This document shows positions 54,120-61,975 of a DNA stretch of 64,000 nucleotides, piece after piece. The stretch is from DASXUG01 sp036504995 (GTDB lineage: Bacteria; Pseudomonadota; Gammaproteobacteria; Burkholderiales; Methylophilaceae). Each line of letters starts with the position of its first letter. The first letter of the stretch is position 1. Made by a program: the position numbers and the translations under genes. The DNA lies in assembly GCA_036504995.1 (NCBI GenBank), contig DASXUG010000008.1:372001-436000 (forward strand), in the 5' to 3' direction. Below the pieces are notes generated by a model. That model searched no databases and was not told where the DNA came from. It was given only the letters and a program-made list of their open reading frames with translations.

Positions 54120-54395
54120 TTAGCTGTGTTTGTAATGTTTTTTCAATTGTTTAATCACTTCCCATTGTGACTTCATGCCTTTAGGGAAAACAACAAAGTC
54201 ACCTGCTTTGATGGTTACTGTTTCGCCACCTTGTGGAGTTACTGTGAATTCGCCCTCAAGCACGTATGCGCTTTCAGTCATTGTGAAATCTAATGGGAAT
54301 TTTGAAGGTGCGCAATCCCAGATTGACCAGCTAGAAACGCCTAGTTCTTTCAATTTTTCTGGAGTTGGATTGTGATCGATAACGATTTGGCTCAT
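54120..54395 (-). CDS. Cupin domain protein (DUF861 type)
   Basis: A 91-residue single-domain cupin. It has DFTMTESAYVLEGEFTVTPQGGETVTIKAGDFVVFPKGMKSQWEV with the two cupin motifs split over the strands; the usual ligand histidines are replaced in part. Such small cupins belong to the cupin_3 or (S)-ureidoglycine-aminohydrolase-like group. Function is unknown. It is transcribed alone toward recR, with no operon partner. Confidence 0.85.
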   Translation of the reverse strand: MSQIVIDHNPTPEKLKELGVSSWSIWDCAPSKFPLDFTMTESAYVLEGEFTVTPQGGETVTIKAGDFVVFPKGMKSQWEVIKQLKKHYKHS

Positions 54396-54768
54396 GAATA
54401 TACCCTTAACATTAACTATAAATTAAACTAAAAATGATAAATAACCAGTTGATATTCAACTAATTATTGGAATTTGGCGAGATGAGGTGTTATTCACACT
54501 ATGGATTAAAAATCGCGCTATCAAAGCACCCCAACACTTACCATATATTAAAGTCATCACGCTTTTTACTGCGGATTAACTTTCTACGACTATTTACATT
54601 ATCTGCAAAGTGTCGCGATTATATCTTGAATCTGCGAGTGCAATCTATTAAATTTTATGCTGAATCAAGTTAAAGACTCATCACCTTGGAAATTGAACCA
54701 ATAAATCATTTTGGCTTATTAACTAGATATTAGAGCGCTTAACGGCGCTCTATATTTGGATAGTTGAG
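54396..54768. other. Gene-free stretch
   Basis: 373 nt that hold the cupin promoter region at the left and otherwise A/T-rich sequence. I see no conserved gene, repeat or RNA here. Confidence 0.5.
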
Positions 54769-55440
54769 TTAACGTCTCTTATTTTGTATATCACCAATAA
54801 TCCTCGCGGCCCATTCTTTGCCACCTAGCCCAAATGCAATCGCTAGTGCCAGGAAAATTGCACCAAAGATAATAATAAATAATGAGGTAAGTAGTTGTGT
54901 GCCAATTTCCAACTGTTCCAGAGCTACAAATAATGCAAAAATTTGAATGCCGTATTCTGAGGACGTACTGATTGTCAGTGCACCTTCAAACTTGATGCCG
55001 TGGAGCCAAGCAAAAACTAAGCGATTTACAAATCTGGCTAATAGCGTACCGAATATCAGCACTAAAATAGCAACAATAATTTTGGGCAAATAGTTGGCGA
55101 GCTGGTGCAACATGGCAGCGACTTCGGTTAGCCCTAGCGTATTTGCACATGTAATGACAAAAAGTAAGATAACTAACCAATAAACCACTTGGCTGATAAT
55201 GCCACTAATGGTGAGATCAAACTCACTATGCTTTAGAAACGCTTCGAGCCCAGACTTATCTGCAAATGTATCAAATTGAACAATCTCTAAGATACGCTTA
55301 ACTCCAATGCAGGTTATTTTTGCGCAAATCCAACCAAAAAATAAAATCACTACTACAGCGAGCAGCTTGGGAAAGAATGTGGCTATTTCAGACCAGAATT
55401 GATTAAGTGATGATAGAAATATATCAATTTGATATTGCAT
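54769..55440 (-). CDS. TM-helix repeat protein, possible small mechanosensitive channel relative
   Basis: A membrane protein of 223 residues with about five hydrophobic segments (near 20-42, 78-100, 115-140, 162-178, 183-205). Paired repeats of the 'conserved TM helix' type (PF05552-like) appear as PKLLAVVVILFFGWICAKI and PKIIVAILVLIFGTLLARF, followed by AFGLGGKEWAARII. Related proteins lie near MscS channels, but the MscS beta domain is missing here, so channel function is a guess. It is transcribed alone. Confidence 0.8.
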   Translation of the reverse strand: MQYQIDIFLSSLNQFWSEIATFFPKLLAVVVILFFGWICAKITCIGVKRILEIVQFDTFADKSGLEAFLKHSEFDLTISGIISQVVYWLVILLFVITCANTLGLTEVAAMLHQLANYLPKIIVAILVLIFGTLLARFVNRLVFAWLHGIKFEGALTISTSSEYGIQIFALFVALEQLEIGTQLLTSLFIIIFGAIFLALAIAFGLGGKEWAARIIGDIQNKRR

Positions 55441-55551
55441 TGTACGCTCCTATTGTAATTGGCTAGCTGACTTGCAATGCCACATTTTGGAGCATGTGGC
55501 TTGCTTATGCAATATAAAATAAGATTAAATACATTACATTATATTTTTTAA

Positions 55552-56187
55552 TTAACTTATTGTTTCTACTTTCATATTGACGTTTTGACCGTTATGTATC
55601 GACTTGCAATAGTTATAGTAAATGCGTGTTCCCAATAATATGGCGAGTACCAATGCAAAAAGAATGGGTTCAGTGAGGTCTTTTTTAACTAACCACCAGT
55701 AATGTAGTACACCCAATATCGCAATCGCATATACGGCTTGATGTAGTTTTTTCCAATTACCTTTTAGACGCTTAATCATAGCTTTGTTTGAGGTGATTGC
55801 CAGTGGAATACTCAAAACAAATGCACTAAAGCCAACCAATACATAGGGATGCTTATAAATATCTTTCACAATATCAACCCAGACTAAAGAATGGTCTAGC
55901 CATGCATAGGTGACAATGTGCAGGCAGGCATAAAAAAACATAAACAAGCCCATCATACGACGGAACTGGATGGGCCATGCAATGCCTGTAAGCAGTTTAA
56001 TTGGGGTCATGCTGAGGGTTACCATTAATATCACTAGTGCCCATGTGCCAGTTGAGCGCTCAACAAACTCAATGGGATTTGCAGTTAGATGATCGGTAAC
56101 ACCAAGAAAAATAAGCCTTAACAAGGGATATAAACCAGCAATAAATATCCCTACTTTCATCCAAGTGATGTGTTGTTTTGATGGCAT
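55552..56187 (-). CDS. msrQ: Heme-binding membrane subunit of the periplasmic methionine sulfoxide reductase
   Basis: MsrQ (YedZ) feeds electrons from the quinone pool or flavin to MsrP. The 211 residues give six predicted helices with the ferric-reductase-like pattern; histidines lie in YACLHIVTYAWLDH and KLHQAVYAIAILGVLHYWW, candidates for b-heme ligands. The start is 8 nt after the msrP stop, and the length equals that of the Escherichia coli protein. The pair repairs oxidised methionines in the periplasm. Confidence 0.93.
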   Translation of the reverse strand: MPSKQHITWMKVGIFIAGLYPLLRLIFLGVTDHLTANPIEFVERSTGTWALVILMVTLSMTPIKLLTGIAWPIQFRRMMGLFMFFYACLHIVTYAWLDHSLVWVDIVKDIYKHPYVLVGFSAFVLSIPLAITSNKAMIKRLKGNWKKLHQAVYAIAILGVLHYWWLVKKDLTEPILFALVLAILLGTRIYYNYCKSIHNGQNVNMKVETIS

Positions 56188-56195
56188 GATGAACT

Positions 56196-57164
56196 CTAGA
56201 AATTTTTATGTAAATCTAGGCCCGCATACATCTGCCCCACTTGGTCTGCATAGCCATTAAACATTTGCGTTTTAATACGTGGAGTGAACAGCCCTCCACC
56301 AATGCGGCGCTCTGTGGCTTGCGACCAGCGTGGGTGATCAACCGCTGGGTTTACATTAGCGTAAAAACCATACTCCGAAGGCCCGGCTTTCATCCAAGCA
56401 GTTTTAGGCATAGTCTCTGTGAAACGGATTTTAACGATGGCTTTTGCGCCCTTAAAACCGTATTTCCATGGGGTGACGAGACGCATAGGTGCGCCATTTT
56501 GATTGGGCAATACTTCGCCGTACAAACCAACCGCCAAGATAGTAAGCTGGTTCATCGCTTCGTCCAGACGTAAGCCTTCTACATAGGGCCAATCCAGCAC
56601 TGGCAAACGCACTCCAGTCATGGTTTGCGTATCGGATGCTGAGATAAACTCAACATACTTTGCATTGCCCGTTGGCTCCGCCCATTTAATGAGTTGCGCC
56701 ATGGGTAGGCCTATCCATGGGATAACCATAGACCAAGCCTCCACACAGCGCATACGATAGATACGCTCTTCTAAAGGAGCGATTTTCATGAGTTCATCTA
56801 TCGTAAGTGTTTTTGCCCTTTTAACCTGCCCCTCTATGCTGATCGTCCAAGGTCTTGGTTTGAATAACTGCGACTCAATCGCTGGGTCACTTTTACTAGT
56901 GCCAAACTCATAATAATTGTTATACGTGGTAACATCTTCGTATGAAGTAGGCTTTTCATCAGAACCATAAGGCGTCTTAATGTAGCCCGAGATTTTCTGC
57001 CTTGGTGCAGCAGCCTGTGCATTTTTAGGAATAAAACCAGCGCCTATTGCGGCTCCAGCAACTAAACCAAAACCTGCTGCTTTAATAAATTCGCGACGAT
57101 CATCGTAAACTTCACGCGGTGTGATTTCAGATGGGACAATGTCTGACTTTTTGAGAATTAACAT
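56196..57164 (-). CDS. msrP: Periplasmic methionine sulfoxide reductase, molybdopterin subunit
   Basis: MsrP (YedY) is a Moco protein exported by the Tat system. The 322 residues start with a leader whose twin-arginine motif is DRREFIKAAGFG and hydrophobic core LVAGAAIGAGF. The Moco cysteine lies in YRMRCVEAWSMVIPWIG, and later motifs (TPWKYGFKGAKAIVKI) match the family. A ribosome site (GGAGCG) precedes the ATG. It is first in the msrP-msrQ operon. Confidence 0.95.
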   Translation of the reverse strand: MLILKKSDIVPSEITPREVYDDRREFIKAAGFGLVAGAAIGAGFIPKNAQAAAPRQKISGYIKTPYGSDEKPTSYEDVTTYNNYYEFGTSKSDPAIESQLFKPRPWTISIEGQVKRAKTLTIDELMKIAPLEERIYRMRCVEAWSMVIPWIGLPMAQLIKWAEPTGNAKYVEFISASDTQTMTGVRLPVLDWPYVEGLRLDEAMNQLTILAVGLYGEVLPNQNGAPMRLVTPWKYGFKGAKAIVKIRFTETMPKTAWMKAGPSEYGFYANVNPAVDHPRWSQATERRIGGGLFTPRIKTQMFNGYADQVGQMYAGLDLHKNF

Positions 57165-57249
57165 GCTGCTCGCTCCGTGGTTGTAAGATGCTACTACTTA
57201 GTCGCAAAAGTCAGTTAAACCTTACAACCACTGTTAATATTTTTGTGCT

Positions 57250-58161
57250 TTATTTGAGGGATTGCAATAACCTTGTAATATCATCGTTGAGCGCATCTTC
57301 ACCAATATCTTTTGCAATGGTTTGCGCATCTGCTAACAATGGTTTCGCTTGATCGGGTTGCTTGTTAGCTACCTTCACTTGCGCTAGGTAATAGTAGCTC
57401 TTAGCCTGCCAATAAGCACCACCATTATCTGTGCTGAGTTTGATAATTTTATTGATCGATCTTTCGGCTTTTTCGTAATCGCCTGCGACCATATATAGCC
57501 GCCCCATTTCTAGACCAGCATTAGCACGCTGATCCAAATCGCCACTTCGTTCTTGAATTAAATCCGCTTTAATTTGATATTCAACTGCTTTATCATGCGC
57601 ACCGAGCTTATCGTAAGCTAACGCAAGACGTTCATATACATCGGCATGTTCATTATCATTGGCAGCCAACTTATCGCCTGCTAAATAGTGCTCAATCGCG
57701 GCATCGTACTGCTTGTTACTTGCTTCAGCATCGCCAATCAAGTTCAGATCGATACTCTGAAAGCGCTTATCATCGGCCGATTTCGCAAACTCTAAGCTTT
57801 TTTGATAAGTTTTAATTGCATCTTCATATTGCTCAGTATTTCTTTGTACATTACCGATAAGTGCTAAAGCAATCATATGATCACGTGGGGTTTTGGATAA
57901 TTTCTCTGCGCTATTCAAAGCAGCTAGCGCCTCTTTAGCCTGACCTGTACCACCGTGCGCGCGACCTTTGCATAGCAAAGCATCGCGGTTATTGGGGTCT
58001 AATTTAATCACTTGTTCGGCATACGCCAAGGCCTTCGACGCATCACCCTCTTTAATCGCTTGGTTGCAAGCACCCAGCTTGCTAGCGATTGATTCTTCCT
58101 CTGCGAATGCGGTTTGGCTAAACAATAAAATCAAAGCAATAGATATGGCGCGTAACTGCAT
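57250..58161 (-). CDS. Exported TPR repeat protein
   Basis: A 303-residue protein with an N-terminal signal peptide (cut after about residue 20, TAFA). Six or seven tetratricopeptide repeats follow, e.g. GDASKALAYAEQVIKLDPNNRDALLCKGRAHG and QYEDAIKTYQKSLEFAKS. It has no enzymatic motif and probably mediates protein interactions in the periplasm. It sits between ligA and the msr operon and could be read from the ligA transcript, with an 87-nt gap. I cannot name it more closely. Confidence 0.82.
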   Translation of the reverse strand: MQLRAISIALILLFSQTAFAEEESIASKLGACNQAIKEGDASKALAYAEQVIKLDPNNRDALLCKGRAHGGTGQAKEALAALNSAEKLSKTPRDHMIALALIGNVQRNTEQYEDAIKTYQKSLEFAKSADDKRFQSIDLNLIGDAEASNKQYDAAIEHYLAGDKLAANDNEHADVYERLALAYDKLGAHDKAVEYQIKADLIQERSGDLDQRANAGLEMGRLYMVAGDYEKAERSINKIIKLSTDNGGAYWQAKSYYYLAQVKVANKQPDQAKPLLADAQTIAKDIGEDALNDDITRLLQSLK

Positions 58162-58248
58162 AAAAACTCTCCAGATGATGGTTCTAATTATTAAGTTAAG
58201 AGACTGAAAAAGAGACGGTTGGTTCCTTGGTTCAAAATAGTATAGAAA

Positions 58249-60354
58249 CTAGTTGGCTAACAACGCTAGCAAGGCGGCTTCATCCAATATGGGGATATTC
58301 AGTGCTTGAGCTTTTTCAAGCTTACTTCCAGCATCTGCACCCACAACAACGAAGTCTGTTTTCTTAGAAACACTGCCTGTCACCTTACCACCCACTGCTT
58401 CAATTTTTTCTTTTGCCTCATCGCGACTTAAATTAGGCAAGGTACCAGTTAACACAAAAGTCTTGCCAACTAACGCGCCAATAGCAAGCGCTTTGCTCTC
58501 GCCTTCTGCCCACGTGATTTTCTTACGTAACTCAGCAATAACGGTTTGGTTATGATCTTCGCTTAAAAACTCAACGATAGCGTTTGCGACTATTGGGCCT
58601 ACATCTGGCACTTGCTGCAATGCATCGATATCGGCGGCTTGTAAGGCCTCTAAATTAGCAAAATGACGAGCCAAATCCTTGGCTGTCGCTTCTCCGACAT
58701 TACGTATGCCTAGGCCATAAATAAAGCGCGCAAGTGTAGTATGGCGGCTTGCTTCGAGGGCATCCAGTATATTTTGTGCGGATTTTTCAGCCATGCGATC
58801 AAGTCGAACTAAGTCGGGCAAGGTAAGCTGATAAAGATCGGCCAGCGTATGAACAACTTCAGCGTCCACCAACTGGTCAACCAGCTTGTCTCCCAGGCCC
58901 TCTATATCAAGCGCGCGGCGAGAAGCAAAATGTAAAATAGCCTGTTTGCGCTGTGCTGCACAAAACAAGCCCCCAGTACAGCGTGCTACAGACTCGTCTT
59001 CTGATTTTGCTACGTGAGAGCCGCAAACAGGACAGACATGGGCAATGGAATCTAATATATTGAACTTATTGCTGATGGCTGGACGTTTTTCCAATACAAC
59101 ATTCACCACCTCAGGAATCACATCCCCTGCCCTGCGCACGCTAACGGTATCACCCACACGGACATCTTTGCGGTCAATTTCATCTTGATTATGCAAAGTA
59201 GCATTGGTGACAGTGACTCCACCAACAAATACAGGCTTAAGTCTTGCAACAGGGGTAATTGCCCCAGTGCGCCCTACTTGTACTTCAATCGCTTCAACTA
59301 TGGTTAATGCTTCTTGAGCTGGAAATTTATGCGCAATAGCCCAGCGTGGCGCGCGTGAGACAAAACCCAACTCATTTTGTTGATTAAGGTTGTTTACTTT
59401 ATAGACAACGCCATCAATATCAAAAGGCAGCTTTTCGCGCTTTTCACTGATATTTTGAAAATATCCTAGCAACCCTTTTAAGCCCCTCACGGTTGCTCGC
59501 TCTTCACTTACTGGTAAGTGCAAGTTTGCCAAATAGTTCATGCTCTCACTGTGTGACAACATAATAGGTGCGCCATCTGCAGCGCCTAAACCGTAAGCGA
59601 AAAAACTTAATGGGCGCGTTGCGGTAATTCTAGGGTCTAATTGCCTTAGGCTACCAGCTGCCGCATTGCGTGGGTTAGCAAAAAGCTTTTCATTTTTAAG
59701 TGCTTGCTCTTGATTTAAGCGTTCAAAATCACGCTTAAACATCAACACTTCGCCGCGCACTTCTAACAATTTGGGTGGGGTTTCTGTATTTAAACGCATA
59801 GGAATAGCACCTATGGTTTTTAAATTATGCGTGACATCCTCACCCGTGTAACCATCTCCACGAGTAGCACCTTGCACAAATATACCATTCTCATAGGTGA
59901 GTGTAATAGCCAGCCCATCAAACTTTGGCTCGACTGCATATTCAACTTCATCAATGCCGAGAGCTTCTCGTACACGACTATCGAAAGCGACCGCTTCAGC
60001 CTCTTCTAGCGCGTTATTGAGGGATAGCATCGCCAAACGGTGCTGAATACTGTTAAAGCTTTTCACTGCCTCACCACCAACGCGCTGCGTAGGAGAGTCT
60101 GGCGTAATAAGGGTTGGGTGTTGTTGCTCTAGCGATTGTAGACGACGGAATAATAAATCATATTCACTATCAGGAATACTAGGCGCATCCAGCGCGTAAT
60201 ACTGATAGTCATGATGACGAATTTCTTGACGTAATTTTTCGAGTGTTTGTACTACATCACCTAGGGTGTTTTCTTGCGCAGTTTGTTTTGATTCTGTCAT
60301 ACCTTCCTGATCAAACAAAGCTGCTTGGGGGTGATTACCGTTAGTACTAGTCAT
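58249..60354 (-). CDS. ligA: NAD-dependent DNA ligase
   Basis: LigA seals nicks during replication and repair using NAD+. The 701 residues show the Ia domain (HHDYQYYALDAPSIPDSEYD), the adenylation motif EPKFDGLAI with the active-site Lys, an OB fold, four zinc cysteines (CPVCGSH; CTGGLFC), HhH repeats (IYGLGIRNVGEATA) and a C-terminal BRCT domain (LVGKTFVLTGTLPNLSRDEA). The N-terminal 18 residues are an extension; a second ATG at 60300 (MTESKQ) is nearer the family start. It lies 6 nt after zipA. Confidence 0.95.
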   Translation of the reverse strand: MTSTNGNHPQAALFDQEGMTESKQTAQENTLGDVVQTLEKLRQEIRHHDYQYYALDAPSIPDSEYDLLFRRLQSLEQQHPTLITPDSPTQRVGGEAVKSFNSIQHRLAMLSLNNALEEAEAVAFDSRVREALGIDEVEYAVEPKFDGLAITLTYENGIFVQGATRGDGYTGEDVTHNLKTIGAIPMRLNTETPPKLLEVRGEVLMFKRDFERLNQEQALKNEKLFANPRNAAAGSLRQLDPRITATRPLSFFAYGLGAADGAPIMLSHSESMNYLANLHLPVSEERATVRGLKGLLGYFQNISEKREKLPFDIDGVVYKVNNLNQQNELGFVSRAPRWAIAHKFPAQEALTIVEAIEVQVGRTGAITPVARLKPVFVGGVTVTNATLHNQDEIDRKDVRVGDTVSVRRAGDVIPEVVNVVLEKRPAISNKFNILDSIAHVCPVCGSHVAKSEDESVARCTGGLFCAAQRKQAILHFASRRALDIEGLGDKLVDQLVDAEVVHTLADLYQLTLPDLVRLDRMAEKSAQNILDALEASRHTTLARFIYGLGIRNVGEATAKDLARHFANLEALQAADIDALQQVPDVGPIVANAIVEFLSEDHNQTVIAELRKKITWAEGESKALAIGALVGKTFVLTGTLPNLSRDEAKEKIEAVGGKVTGSVSKKTDFVVVGADAGSKLEKAQALNIPILDEAALLALLAN

Positions 60355-60360
60355 ATTGCG

Positions 60361-61938
60361 TTAAGAAAATAAGCGCAGTGCGCATGGGCTTCCTGGCATG
60401 ATTCCACGCGAAACCATTAGCGCATTGATCCCACGCAATTGCTGACGAATTTTCTCAAGATGCACATCACTCAACGCCCTTTGATTATCATCGACCAATT
60501 GTGCAAATAAACTTGCTTCCATTTTTTTTGCAGCCATCATCATCAGATTAAAAGCTTCTGTAGAGTTAGTCACACGAGGAATATCTAACTCAAAATTGAC
60601 ACTTCTTAAGCCGATATTGCGCAACATTTCAGCGTTAAATGCGTTGTTATCAGCATTAATAATAGAAAACAGTATTTGCCCGTGATCATTCTTATAGTGA
60701 AAAGCACCATTTTCGCCTAGAGTAAGCCCACTTGATTCGGCTAAACCTCTAAATTTAGTGCCTGTAAACGGACCACTTGCGCCCTGAATCAGATGAAATC
60801 GGATTAACTGATCCACCTGCACGCAAAATCCATCTAAATCAACAGCATAAGAAGATGGGTCAGTCTGACCATGCCACTCAACCTGCGCGCCTATTTTTTT
60901 CGCATTTGCTTCAATAGCAGACTGAAACTTGTGTAACGTAATTTTAGAAGTTGGCCCTGATCTATCGGCTAGCTGTATAGCGTAAGCGACCTTCACATAG
61001 GTACCTTCTGCATGATCTTTTACAAATGACGACCATGTATTATCAGCAGTTAAACCGAAGGCCTGAATTGGCTTACCTAATGCTGACAACTCGCTATTCA
61101 GCTCAGCTAAAACACTGCCCGACGTTGGCTCTGAGAATACGATAAGGCCAGCAAAGTCTATTTCAGCGATGATCTGGGCAGGCAAACCATCATGGCGCAA
61201 GGTAATGGTTGACTCATGGTTGTGGCTAATTGCCGTATCAACAATACTTTCCTGCGCTGGCGGCATTGATAAGTCATCGCTACTCACTGAATCTAATGGC
61301 GAACCTGAAGAGTTTTGAGCTAAAAATGATGGGGGAGCTACAGGTACGGAATTTAAAATATCTAACTCTTCTTCAGTTAGCTCTACTGTGACTGGAGCTT
61401 TAGTTGTGACAATTTCAGACTCAACAACTCTCGCTTCACTAGTTTCAGCTAAGTTTGCGTGAGCTAGGTCTGTTTCATCTGGAGGTGACTCAATAATCTC
61501 ATCTAGGTCACTATCAGCATGACCTGGCTCTTTAAACTCTGCTTCAGCTGGTAAATTACTAGCATCTTGACCACTCAGTTGCTCCCAAACGGTTGAGCTT
61601 TGATCTAACGTTGGTTCATTATCAAATTGATCTGTCTGATGGTTGACTTCAAATGTAGGCTCATCTTGCACGTCATGTAAGCCAGCAATCTCCGATGAGA
61701 TGTCGTGATCATCTGCCAAGCCTGCAGTTCTGCGTGTTGTAACGACAACCTCTTCATCTAGATTCGGTTCATCAAACTGATTAATCTCGGAGTCATCAAC
61801 CAATAATGCATCATGTTCGACAACATTTAAGTCTGCCGCCTTATTACTTAATTGACGCTCCTGCCACCAATTAAATAGCATCACAGCAGCAATTATGGCA
61901 ACGCCCAGCGCGATTAGAGATAGTTGTAAATCAGACAT
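60361..61938 (-). CDS. zipA: Cell division protein ZipA-like, FtsZ-binding
   Basis: A membrane-anchored FtsZ-binding protein of 525 residues. It has one N-terminal TM helix (about 4-23), a very long acidic Glu/Asp/Thr-rich linker (about 40-230) and a C-terminal ZipA domain (about 380-520, with GPFTGTKFRGLAESSGLTLGEN and FNLMMMAAKKMEASL). It is longer than Escherichia coli ZipA owing to the linker and an extra segment before the domain. The order smc-zipA-ligA is conserved in beta- and gammaproteobacteria, and supports the call. Confidence 0.9.
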   Translation of the reverse strand: MSDLQLSLIALGVAIIAAVMLFNWWQERQLSNKAADLNVVEHDALLVDDSEINQFDEPNLDEEVVVTTRRTAGLADDHDISSEIAGLHDVQDEPTFEVNHQTDQFDNEPTLDQSSTVWEQLSGQDASNLPAEAEFKEPGHADSDLDEIIESPPDETDLAHANLAETSEARVVESEIVTTKAPVTVELTEEELDILNSVPVAPPSFLAQNSSGSPLDSVSSDDLSMPPAQESIVDTAISHNHESTITLRHDGLPAQIIAEIDFAGLIVFSEPTSGSVLAELNSELSALGKPIQAFGLTADNTWSSFVKDHAEGTYVKVAYAIQLADRSGPTSKITLHKFQSAIEANAKKIGAQVEWHGQTDPSSYAVDLDGFCVQVDQLIRFHLIQGASGPFTGTKFRGLAESSGLTLGENGAFHYKNDHGQILFSIINADNNAFNAEMLRNIGLRSVNFELDIPRVTNSTEAFNLMMMAAKKMEASLFAQLVDDNQRALSDVHLEKIRQQLRGINALMVSRGIMPGSPCALRLFS

Positions 61939-61975
61939 ATTGTTATTTTAAACCTCGGTTGGTGACGATGTCATG